NCBI RefSeq assembly: GCF_051106095.1
Contig: NC_135791.1
Coordinates: forward strand, 5,590,501-5,654,500
Direction of reading: 5' to 3'
DNA from: Pogona vitticeps
Lineage: Eukaryota; Chordata; Lepidosauria; Squamata; Agamidae
DNA: 64,000 bases
The notes under the pieces were generated by a model. It did no database searches. It worked only from the letters and a program-made list of their open reading frames with translations, and had not been told where the DNA came from. Of the stretch, positions 30,775 through 40,490 are shown piece by piece; the stretch's first letter is position 1; each line of letters opens with the position of its first letter. Position numbers and translations under genes: made by a program.

Positions 30775-30974
30775 CATTAGAGACTTCCCACCACTGGTGT
30801 ACCTTCTTGTGGGTTGCAATGTATATAACTGTAGAAGCTTATGTAGAAACTGGTACCATTTATGCAGGAAGCTGAAAGCCCAGATACCATTTTGCCCAGA
30901 GTTAACCTCCAGGTTGGCAAGCTTTTAAAAAAGCATATGGAATAAAATGAAACTTTAGCAATGAACAGCATACT

Positions 30975-30980
30975 TTTATT
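30975..30980 (-). terminator. FABP10: FABP10 poly(A) signal
   Basis: AATAAA on the minus strand, about 50 nt after the stop codon; this gives a short 3'UTR of about 70-75 nt. Confidence 0.75.
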
Positions 30981-31029
30981 TCCCAAATATAAAAACATCT
31001 ACTACAAAAGAGGGTTCTTTTCTTGGTTT

Positions 31030-31080
31030 CTAGATCTTCCTGCTTCTTCTGGTGAATGTTGCTGAGCCAGATGTTATGGT
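31030..31080 (-). CDS. FABP10: FABP10 exon 4 coding part
   Basis: Acceptor ctcctacag; [16 protein letters not shown] then TAG (31030-31032). Basic tail as in other FABP10 proteins (chicken ...IRRSKRV). Confidence 0.88.
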   Translation of the reverse strand, partial: TITSGSATFTRRSRKI

Positions 31081-34000
31081 CTGTAGGAGAAACAGAGGGG
31101 AGAGGCCGCTCTAAATGACTGTGTAAAATGGTGTCAATCTGCTCTAAACACCAGCACAGTGCACCACAAACAAAGCAATAAGGATCATAAAAGTGATGAA
31201 GAGCAGGGATAATCCCAGAAGCCAGTGGAGTGTTTACAAGTCTTCCCCAGCCTCTTCAGATACTAGAGACTACAGTTCCCATTATGCTCAACCCATTCAG
31301 GGACCATAATGACTAGAGAGGGCAGCAAGTTGAGAAAGATTTGAGAAAGTCAATAGGCATTCTATATACAGATGTCATCTTACGAACACGTAGGGCTAAA
31401 AATCCTTTCACACACAAAGATCCACTCCGAGTTTTGCTCCATAATCAAATTTGGTTGGTGGTGAGGAGGCTTAGTTGTGGTTATGGTTAGAAAACCGGGA
31501 ATCAGAAATATCTGGTGATGTATGAAGCATTATCCTAAGATGTACTAGTAACTCCTGGTCAGTGCCTTGTGGCCAGCAAGAATGGGAATGATTGCTGGAC
31601 ATCTGTGTCCAGTCACTGTGGATATGACTGATTCAGATGGGCCCGTGTTCTGATTCAGGATAGGGAGATGGCCAACATTTATATTTTCTCAGAAGTAAGT
31701 TCCCCATGGTTGGTGGGACTTCCTTTTAAGTGAACAGGCATAGAAACAAAGCTTTCTCTTATCTCTCAGAGTTCATTTTTAGGCTGGGTCAACAAGGAAT
31801 AGCACTAGACCTGTTTTTACAAAGCTAAGACCCCAAAGATATTTGAAAAAGTAAAAATAAAAAACAAACTTGCAGTAGAGACTAGTACATCCACTCTACG
31901 TTTTATCCCAAACTTTACAGGAGCTTCTATTTATTTATTAAATTTAGTCATGGAGTTTATCAACTCTTGTAGAGTTTAGAGTAGAACTCAAGAGAGGATA
32001 CACTAGCATGAAATTAGAGGCAGGGGCGGGATTTTTTCAATTTCTTGGACTACAAATCCCATAGTTCTCCATTCTGGGTGTTCCACCTGACAGAAAGAGA
32101 ACTTGAAGACAACTAAATATGGCTCGCCAAGGAGAAAGGCTTCAAGTGAAAAACTTTGAGGCTTAGCAAGCTCTGTCCCAACATCATGCACCTTCCCTAC
32201 TGACAGCTGGGAACTTCCTTTTTTGAACAGGAAGCTAGGAAGGGTTAGGCCTAGCTAAGCCTCAAAGCCTTAAGTTGAGGCTTTAATCTCAGGTGAGCCA
32301 TATTTAGGCATCTGGAAGATATCTGTTGGTCAGGAGGAGCTCTCAGGATGGCGATTGATGGGATTTGTAATCAAGAAATGTTAAAAAATCCCATCCCTGG
32401 TCATCAGCTGCCACCCATGGTTTGCTGCTTCTCAGTGCATCCAAACTGGTTTTCTCTTATGAATAATCTTCAGAGTTCTCAGGATCCATAAGCAAGTAGA
32501 CAGATGTCAAAAATAAATTGTAAAAAGCAAACAGTTACAGTAACTGTGTTCTCATCTAATGCTAGCAACATATCTGGGACCAGAGGCTTCCAAATCGGAT
32601 CGAACGGACAGAGGAAAAGCCAACACTTCTTTTTGAGAGACAAATTCTTCTCCAACTCTTTTACTCTTTCTGTAAAGGATCAATATTTACTTACCTCCAC
32701 CATTTCGTTGCCTACTATTTCCTGCTCATGTATAAATTTGTCTCCTTTGGCTATTAGTTTCCCGTCTATCAGGTTTACTGTGCACTGTTTAGGAGAAGGA
32801 GGAAAGGTTATTGAACAAAAATTGGGCAGCTACTGGCATTCAAATGACCAAAGACAAATGGACTACTGTATACAGTAGTTAGCAAAAGCCAGAGTTGTAT
32901 CTGAATAAAAGGAAGTTGGTATCCACTGCACCCTTCCCAAGAGAAATCTTCTCCGGCCACAGTGACACATGTCTTAATTACATCTCAGCTGGATTACTGT
33001 AACATGCCCTACATGGGGCTGCCCTTGGAAAGTGTTAGGAAAGTTAAGTGGGTCCAAAAAGCATCAGCCATATGATTCAGATGCAATGCGTGGAAGTCAC
33101 ATGAACCCCAACATTGCCATAGGAAGCCTTTAATCAATGGTGATTTACATCTGCTGATGATGTCATCCCCATTCTGCCTGCACAGATGTGCAACAGGATT
33201 TCGGCCATCCTGTCTAACCCTCTGGCATAACTATTGCGCTCCATGTGTCTGAGAAAACAGATTGTTACCCATGACATTTTCTCGTGCAGTAAGCCTGTTA
33301 GTCCATAATGTGTTGTGATACTTTTGCTGTGATTTTTGCTTTGCTATAAATACTGAAATAGAGAATCCCAGCTCCCTCTGTGTAAACTTTCCAGGGGAAT
33401 CCTTCTGGGTAAAGCACAGTAGGAACACCCCACTCTTTACCAGTTTTGTAGTGCAGCCTCTTTCACTAACATTTCCAAGCCATTAAGGCAAAAATAGAGT
33501 TTGAAATTTGTATTGCTTTGGCTCACGACTCCAGAATCTCCCAGCCAAGCATGCTGGCCGTGATGGGGATTATGGGAACTGTGGTCCAAAGCAGCAGCTC
33601 CCAAGTGTTAGCGAAGCCGCTGCAGCTGTTGCTCTTTTTGATGCTCAAAACCATTCATTACCTTGAGTTTTTTCCCATCCATGGTGTTCATGTCTGCTTC
33701 TTTCCCCAGCGTGAAGGTGTTAGTGACAGATTTGTTGGGAGTTTTAGACGTGACAATGAATGTATTCCCCGTCTGGTGGATTTCTGTGATGGGCTTCACA
33801 TCTTTGGCGACTTTGATAATATCATCTGGCAAGGCTGGAGGTGGAAAAGGACCGGAGGAGAAGCCGTATATTGTTAGGCAAAGAGTATCAAAACTACATG
33901 AATGGAGAACAAAACAGCCCCGTAGCTGGAATAGACAAAGTGTGCATGATGGTTGCCAGAGTGTAGCCTTCAGATGTTGGTAGACTACAATGCCCATAAG

Positions 34001-35631
34001 CCTTAGCTAGCATAGCTGATGATGAGGAATGCTGGGAGCTACAGTCCAGCTGCATCGGGAAGACCACCTGTTGCCCACCCGAATTTATCCCACTTTTAGG
34101 GAACCTCTTTTAACCCACGAGCCAAATTTTATCTCTTTAATCTCTGGCTAAAGGGCAGTGAGTTGATTAGATAGCTCAGTGGTTTAGGTCTCTGGCTGCG
34201 GAATCAGAGGTTGGGGGTTCGATTCCCCCACTGGGCCTCCTGGGAGAACAGCCGGCCTGTGTAGCCCTGGGCCAGCTGCCCAGTCCCAGGGCACCCCCCC
34301 CCCCCAAAGAAGGGAAAGGGAAATCATTTCTGAGTCTTCTCTATCTGGAAAACCCTGGAGAGGGTCACCAAACTCCAGAATTTGCTTGAAAGCACATGAT
34401 GATTATTGCTTCACAGGCATGTAGCAAAATATTGTGCTGGTAGGAGCATTCAGCATTCCACAAGGCAATTCTAAAAATAGGGATGAACCAAACAAAAACA
34501 TATAACTATGAAACTGGACCCTGGATCACCATCAACATTGGCACAGAAATAACAAAGTCTTCTCTTGCTTTGCGCAACATTTGGGGACATTTAGATAAAG
34601 TGTTTTCGAGGTATGATTTTTTAAAAAAAGTAACACTGTTTTTACTCGGTGCATAACCAAGTGACCTTAAACTCCAGTTAATTTAAAACAGATCAAATGC
34701 ATTGATAAGCATTCCTAGATAGAAAATACTCAGTGCCTCCCCCTTCCTGCTAATGTTGTCTGAGCTTTAAGGGCATTTGCAGCAAAATCAGGATTCGACT
34801 TGCCTGCTCCTTGCAGCATTCCCGTGAAGGCAGCCTCACCCAAAGTATGCATTACTCTTAGTTGTAGATTGCTCAGCCCAAAGGGCTTTGCAAACAGTGA
34901 CAGCTATCAATTTAGAAGAAATGGGCCCACCGTGGGGGTCCACCAGATTGTACTCTATGATAGTTTTTCCCCAACCTAATGCTCTCTACATGTTTTGGAA
35001 TACAGTGGTGCCTCACTAGACGATGATAATCCGTTCCACTGAAATCGCTGTTTAGCGAAATCATTGTCTAGCGAAAAGCATTTCCCCATTGGAATGCATT
35101 GAAACCTGTTTAATGTGTTCCAATGGGGAAGAATCGTCGTTGTCTAGTGAGGATTGGCCATAGGAAAGCTGCTTTGTGAACCGACAATCAGATGTTTAAA
35201 TCGCTGTCTTGCGAAGCTTAGGTCCCGAAAACACCCATTTTGCGAGCACGGAGGGAGCTGTCAAAATCGTCGTCTAGCAAAAATCGGTTTGCGAAGCAGG
35301 AACCAAACATTGTCCAGCAAAATTCCCCCATAGGAATCACTGTTTTGCGAATTGCTATAGCGATCGCAAAAAGCCAATGTCTAGTGAAAAAACTGTCATG
35401 CGGGGTAACTGTCTAGCGAGGCACCACTGTACATCTCCCAGCGTTTCCAGCTGGTATATTTGTGGGTATTGCCAGCAGGCAACCACATGGTGGTTATAGT
35501 CCGACGTGTCTGGAGACCGCTCGATTGGGTTCCCCCGTTTTGATAGAAGCCACAAATTGCTTACCAATTGCTTTCAGGAACTCTTCATAGTTCTCTTGGG
35601 CATAGACCTGCCACGTGCCATTGAATGCCAT
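31030..35631 (-). CDS. FABP10: Liver-basic fatty acid/bile acid-binding protein (whole coding region)
   Basis: Four exons (35565-35631, 33662-33834, 32695-32784, 31030-31080) give 381 nt and 126 residues, with the exon plan of all FABP genes. The N-terminus [20 protein letters not shown] carries the cytosolic FABP signature. [20 protein letters not shown] and MDGKKLK are typical of the liver-basic branch (chicken L-BABP, fish fabp10a). The product folds as a ten-strand beta-barrel and carries bile acids and fatty acids in hepatocyte cytosol. The gene lies between SRSF10 and MYOM3. Mammals lack FABP10 but keep both neighbours. The last strand reads [16 protein letters not shown], more divergent than the rest. 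The frame is intact throughout. Confidence 0.95.
32695..32784 (-). CDS. FABP10: FABP10 exon 3
   Basis: 90 nt in phase 0: [20 protein letters not shown] then [10 protein letters not shown]. Acceptor ctcctaaacag, donor GTAAGT. Confidence 0.93.
33662..33834 (-). CDS. FABP10: FABP10 exon 2
   Basis: 173 nt: [20 protein letters not shown] (helix II into strands B-C), then [20 protein letters not shown] and [18 protein letters not shown]. Donor GTAATG, acceptor ctccag. Confidence 0.95.
34161..34405 (+). mobile_element. tRNA-headed SINE, well preserved
   Basis: 'gatagctcagtggtttaggt' (A box) and 'ggttgggggttcgattcccc' (B box) are the best-preserved head in the window. The full body follows ('ggcctgtgtagccctgggcc', 'tggaaaaccctggagagggt'). 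This is probably the youngest SINE copy here. Confidence 0.85.
35003..35429 (-). mobile_element. Tigger-like MITE, reverse copy of 1671-2186 family
   Basis: A 427-bp element with CAGTGGTGCCTCACTAGACG on the left and TGTCTAGCGAGGCACCACTG on the right. TA lies at 35001-35002 and 35430-35431. Its right half is the reverse complement of the left half of the element at 1671. It lies in FABP10 intron 1, about 130 bp from exon 1. Confidence 0.85.
35565..35631 (-). CDS. FABP10: FABP10 exon 1 coding part
   Basis: ATG in context aaaacATGG encodes [20 protein letters not shown] then AI and a split codon; donor GTAAGC. FABP signature G-x-W-x-V-x4-N-Y-E-E-F is complete. Confidence 0.95.
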
Positions 35632-35704
35632 GTTTTCGCCCCCAATAGTGGCACAGTCCACGTTGCTGGAACAGGGCAGCTGCAACCTCTAATGGCATGG
35701 GTCC

Positions 35705-35712
35705 TATTTATA
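35705..35712 (-). promoter_or_regulatory. FABP10: TATA box of FABP10
   Basis: TATAAATA on the minus strand about 75 nt upstream of the ATG, predicting a start near 35675-35680 and a 5'UTR of about 45 nt. TATA promoters are usual in the FABP family. Confidence 0.7.
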
Positions 35713-36371
35713 AAGACAAGAATCTTGATATCGTTTCTGGAGCCAAATTACGAAATCAAGGTCCATCAATCAATCAATCATTAATCCTAAATTTGTGCTT
35801 GGTGGGAATAACCTCCCGTGCACTGTCCTGGAGAGACCCTCGATGCACTTGGCCGGGGGAACTGTCATTGCTAAATGATATAATCAAGGTTCAGGGGTGG
35901 AAGGATAAAGAAGATGGAAAGCTCTGACTTATCTACTTATCTACTTCTCGACCTTACCTTTAAAAGTTACATTCAAGATATTTTCAAAGGATATTTGTAG
36001 AGGGTAGCATTTCGACATAAAGTTCTCAAGTAAGTGTTATGCAAGTTTCTTATCAGTCCTAACTATGCTCAAAAGTTACAAGAAAGTAATGAGCAACATG
36101 GAGTAGCACAAGAAAATCACTATTTTCTTCAAACAGAGAGCCAACTTCTGAAAGGTAGGATCTTTGGCTTGAGGATAGTGATATTCTGTACAGGTAACCA
36201 AGGAAAAGCAGTTACCTGTAGCTAATTACTATTTAGGAGTAATAAAAGATTATTTGAAAAGCAATGTAATTAATACAAATAAAGTTACTCTGGACACTGC
36301 CAAATGGACCATTGGTTCCCCTTAATGCACTGGGATTCGCTTGAGTGTTAACAGTTATTTTGACTGGCAAG
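35713..36371. other. Upstream of FABP10, no gene seen
   Basis: AT-rich unique DNA and presumably the proximal FABP10 control region. I could not name liver-factor sites with confidence. Confidence 0.4.
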
Positions 36372-36557
36372 TAGAGATGGGCATGAACCACAAGTTCGGC
36401 AGTTTGTGCTGGTTCATTTACAAGCCGAACTGGTGTCTGGCACTTCCAAGCCCTGCCTCCTTTGGCAGGCGCCCATTCAGAGGCAGCACGCAGAGGAGGC
36501 CGGGCAGGGAAGCTGGGTTGCTGCCTCCAAGTGGCTAGTGGCTTGTGCCCATCTCTA
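36372..36557. mobile_element. Short inverted-repeat element (hAT-like MITE)
   Basis: TAGAGATGGGCA at the left and TGCCCATCTCTA at the right are perfect 12-bp inverted repeats enclosing 186 bp. A related, partial copy lies at 53091-53225 ('ccatgaaccactgggttggt'). No target duplication is visible. Confidence 0.6.
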
Positions 36558-36985
36558 CTTTCTCCTTTTACTTAGTACAGTAACTGTTCCTGTGGTTTTC
36601 TCCACTTTTTTTGTCTTTCTGAAAAACATGGTTCATTTTTAGTATTACTTTGCATGAGAGTGGGGGCAGGATACAGCACTTTGGTCCTTGCCATTCAAAT
36701 GTAATGTCCGGTGAGAAACATTCAGTTAGCACTCAAAACAAACAAGCAAGCAAATAAATAGACATACAGTACTGTTGGAGGGAACCTCCAGCAAAATAGT
36801 GGATTTTTCTTCCTTTTTTAAAACGAGAATTTTAAAGGGTGTCAAAGTGGCTTTTTCAAGTTGGGCTTGACTGCAAATTATTATAAAGTTCTCCCACATC
36901 TGCAGTGGAGTGAGAGAGAAGCAGGGTAGAACTGGAAGAGCCCTTTCTTGGTCTAATGAGCAACATTTTCCAATTAGTTTTATTA

Positions 36986-37516
36986 CAGTGGGGTCTCTAC
37001 TTAAGAACTTACAGTACGTAATCCGTATTGGAAGGTGGTTCTCAAGTTGAAAAGTTCTTATGTTGAATCTGCATTTCCCATAGGAATGCATTGAAAACCA
37101 TTTAATCTGTATCTGCTCTTTTCCTTCCATAGAAACTACAGTGGAACCTCTACTTAAGAACTTAATCCATTTTGGAATGGTGTTCTTAAGTTGAAACGTT
37201 CTTAAGTTGAAGCAAAATTTCCCATAGGAATGGACTGAAAACCAATTAATCCGTTCTGGCTGTTTTTTTGTTATGTAGAGGTGCGTTCCTACATTGAAGT
37301 ATTAGTTCCCATAGGAACTAATGCAAAGCTGGTTAACTAGCGGGAGAATTTTTTTTAACCTAAGATGACCTAAGGTTAAAAAAGAGCAGGAAAGTTTTTT
37401 TTTCCTGTTCTTATCTTGGATTTCTGTTCTCAAGTAGAAGCAAAATTTAGCAAATGGAGGTGTTCTTAAGTTGGATTGTTCTTAAGTAGAGACGTTCTTA
37501 AGTAGAGACCCCACTG
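36986..37516. mobile_element. Nested or tandem Tigger-like MITEs
   Basis: The outer ends are CAGTGGGGTCTCTACTTAAG and CTTAAGTAGAGACCCCACTG with TA on both sides. A second left terminus CAGTGGAACCTCTACTTAAG, itself preceded by TA, starts at 37139. 'ttcttaagttgaa' and 'cccataggaatg' repeat inside. Confidence 0.75.
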
Positions 37517-37663
37517 TACTTTTAAAGGGCATTTTATGGCAAGTTTGGGAGCGAGTTGATATGACATTTTCACAATTCATGCAATTTCCTTTTTTTAAAA
37601 AAAAGAACTCTAAGATGCTTTAAAAAAACGGATAGTGGAAAAAGTGGAACAAGTTACTTTCCT

Positions 37664-37700
37664 ATCATCGTCGTCGTCATCGTCATCGTCGTCGTCGTCG

Positions 37701-37747
<47 letters not shown>

Positions 37748-37748
37748 G
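37664..37748. repeat. (TCG/TCA)n microsatellite
   Basis: About 28 trinucleotides, with TCG-rich units on the left and uniform TCA units on the right. CpG decay of TCG to TCA is a likely history. Confidence 0.9.
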
Positions 37749-38455
37749 AGCTGCATGATTGGGAGGGAAGTCCAGCTCCTGTCAAGGAGGTACAGTCAAT
37801 TCCCACCCTTTGGCCCCACAGCTAGAGACCTAAACCTCTGTGTTACCTAGCATTGTTCATAAATAATGTCAGTTACTTCTCAAATGCTGTAATGTATGTG
37901 ATGGGAATAAATAACTTTAAAAAAACCCGCAACATTCCAAGCTCCGGTCTGAACTGAAATTGTTGCTGATCTTTTGTTTCTCAGGGAGAGAGAGAGAGAA
38001 TCAGGGAGCCCCCATGGGGCTTGGCTGGCCGGTCCCATGGGGTTACCCACAGCAGTTGGAACCAGGCACAGTGATTAATCATCACTCTGAGTCTGTGCAT
38101 AGTTTGTTAACTCTGGCAAGGTCTCTGTGCCATTGAACTTTGTTTGCATGCTGTTACTTCATTGAAGCAGAGTTTGTAGCTGACCGGGTGTGACCCACCT
38201 GGGTCAACATGTGTAGCCGAACACGCTGTGCTGTGTGCCGCCTGTACTTCTAAACTGATGAGTAACGGGAACGTATGCAGCATCGTTGCATTCCTCACTC
38301 AAAAGTTGGAATTATGTGAGTTGTAGTCGGACACACTTGGAAGGCACCAGGTTGGGGGAAGGCGGAGCTGGACGTGGCTTTAATATGCAAATGCAAGATT
38401 AGAGAGAGACCACGTTGGCATTTCTGATTGGTTCACACCTGCTGCATGACTGTAT
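37749..38455. other. Intergenic, no gene seen
   Basis: Unique-looking sequence without supported exons. Confidence 0.4.
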
Positions 38456-39042
38456 CAGGGCTCCGTGATCACTACAGATGGGGACAGCAGCCACGAAATT
38501 AAAAGACGGCTGCTTCTTGGGAGGAAAGCGAAGACAAACCTAGGCAGCATCTTAAAAAGCAGAGACATCACCTTGCCAACAAAGGTCCGCATAGTCAAAG
38601 CTATGGTTTTTCCAGTAGCAATGTATGGAAGTGAGAGCTGGACCATAAAGAAAGCTGATCGCTGAAGAATTGATGCCTTTGAATTGTGGTGCTGGAGGAG
38701 GCTCTTGAGAGTCCCCTGGACTGCAAGGAGAACAAAGATATGCATTCTAAAGGAAATCAACCCGGAGTGCTCATTGGAAGGACAGATCCTGAAGTGGAGG
38801 CTCCAATACTTTGGCCATCTCATGAGAAGAGAAGATTCCTTGGAAAAGACGCTGATGTTGGGAAAGTGTGAAGGCAAAAGGAGAAGGGGACGACAGAGGA
38901 TGAGATGGTTGGACAGTGTTATCTAAGTGACCAACATGACTTTGACCCAACTCCGGGAGGCAGTGGAAGACAGGAGGGCCTGGCGTGCTCTGGTCCATGG
39001 GGTCATGAGGAGTCAGAAACAACTTAACGACTAAACAACAGC
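38456..39042 (+). mobile_element. BovB LINE, ORF2 C-terminus and 3' end
   Basis: The frame reads ITTDGDSSHEIKRRLLLGRK, AMVFPVAMYGSESWTIKKAD, one TGA, then RIDAFELWCWRRLLRVPW and MRRGRQRMRW-type sequence (KRRRGRQRMRWLDSVI). The 3' end 'ggtccatggggtcatgagga' and an AACAAC-type tail follow. The best-preserved BovB here; 5'-truncated. Confidence 0.92.
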
Positions 39043-39059
39043 AAAGAGTGCATTAATAA

Positions 39060-39250
39060 AGAACTGTGTGCCATCAAGTCAGTTCTGACTTATGCTGACC
39101 CTTTTCGGGTTTTCTAGATAGAGAATATTCAAAAGTGGTTTATCATTCCCTTGTTCTGTGTGCAGCTGGCCCAAGGCCCCCCAGGCTGGCTCTTCTGGGA
39201 TGCATAGTAGAGAATCGAATTCCCAACCAATTCACTGAACTGTCCAGCCA
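39060..39250 (-). mobile_element. tRNA-headed SINE, first of a tandem pair
   Basis: 'ctggcccaaggccccccagg' and 'aattcactgaactgtccagc' give the body and eroded head on the minus strand. Confidence 0.7.
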
Positions 39251-39251
39251 G

Positions 39252-39478
39252 CATCATTGTGTGCTCTCAGCTCAATCTGACACATGGCAACCCTTTTCCT
39301 CCCGGGTAGACAATATTCACAACTGGCTTACCCTTCCCTTCTGCAGGTGCTCTGGGACTGTGCAGCTTGCCCAAAGCCACACAGGCTGGCTCTTGTGGGA
39401 TGCACAGTGGGGAACTGAACCCCCAGCCTCCTGCTCTACAGCCAGAAATCTAATTCCCAGAGCTATCCAGCCAGCCTG
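39252..39478 (-). mobile_element. tRNA-headed SINE, second of a tandem pair
   Basis: 'gcttgcccaaagccacacag', 'cagtggggaactgaaccccc' and 'agagctatccagccagc' repeat the SINE plan immediately next to the first copy. Confidence 0.72.
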
Positions 39479-39921
39479 AGTGCATTTCCAAACTAGAAAT
39501 CCCAGGATTTTATAATCATGGCAGTTACCATAACTGCCGAGTAGAGATATACTCCTTTGTTCTTTATACTCATTGGTAGCTCGCAATGTATTTGATTGTA
39601 ATGCTGGAGAAACTCACTAATTTTGAGCAATTCTGCTGAACTCTGGCACTCCGCCCCCCCTTATGCTTGTGCTGACCTTGAGGAGCTGAAATTTAACCTG
39701 AGGGGCCAATGAGACCTGTGGTCTTCCAGATATTGTTAGGCTCCAGGTTCTCTCAACTCCATCCAGCATGACCAGTGATGATAGAGAATGTAGCCCTCCA
39801 GATGTGGCGTTACAGATTTTCTTTCCTTTGGAGAGAGAGTGTAAAGTAGAGCCATTCTGGACGGCCACAACCCCTTTAAGCACGAAAGCACAAGGCACTG
39901 GGGATTTCCAGTTTTATTGTT

Positions 39922-40375
39922 GTTAGATTAGATTAGGCATCCTTCAGTCTCGAGAGACTATGGTAATGTGCTCTGAATAGAGGTCTTGGAATGGCGTCTA
40001 GTGTGGCCGAGAAAGCCACTTCGAGAGTGACAATCTCTCCCACACTGAAGACAAATACAATCTGTCCCCTGTCCAGCTTCCTGATTTTGCTGGTTTCGGG
40101 ACTGCTTCTTTGCCTCGGCCTGCTGGACAAGGGTCTCTTCAAATTGGGAGAGGCCAGGCTGCACTGCCTGCCTCCAGGCTGAGCGCTCAAATGTCAGGGT
40201 TTGCCATCTGTTGAGGTCCATTCCCAAGGCCTTCAGATCTTGCTTGCAGATCTCCTTGTATCGCAGCTGTGGTCTCCCTCTGGGGTGGTTTCCCTGCACT
40301 AATTCTCCATACAGGAGATCTTTGGGAATCCGAACCATCAGCCATTCAGCCATCAGTTTTATTGTTGTAAATTTT
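39922..40375 (-). mobile_element. Non-LTR retrotransposon 3' end with zinc finger
   Basis: The minus-strand frame reads RIPKDLLYGELVQGNHPRGR, PQLRYKEICKQDLKALGMDL, then ERSAWRQAVQPGLSQFEE and ends with CLQCGRDCHSRSGFLGHTRR-H. That is a C2H2 finger (C-x2-C-x12-H-x3-H) found at the end of a group of LINE reverse transcriptases. The clade is not certain; the copy is 5'-truncated. Confidence 0.7.
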
Positions 40376-40427
40376 AAATAAAAGCCCATTTCCTTCTAGC
40401 CTTCATGATAAAGAAGGAAAGTGGGAA

Positions 40428-40490
40428 TATTTATTTTATTTTATTTTATTTATTTTATTTATATCCCGCTTATCTGGTCGGTTAAGACCA
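40428..40490. repeat. ATTTT-rich array next to L2-like LINE end
   Basis: Repeated 'ttttattt' units run into 'atatcccgcttatctggtcg', the complement of an L2-like LINE terminus. Confidence 0.65.

Larger units (their letters stand above)
33835..35564 (-). other. FABP10: FABP10 intron 1 with SINE and MITE
   Basis: The intron carries a Sauria-like SINE (34161-34405) and a Tigger-like MITE (35003-35429). No other exon is seen. About 33985-34070 has a motif pair of the 'gactacaatgcccat' type. Confidence 0.7.

Noticed and set aside
34161-34240. tRNA-like sequence with good A and B boxes
   Set aside because: It is the head of a SINE, with the SINE body directly attached and no closing acceptor stem.
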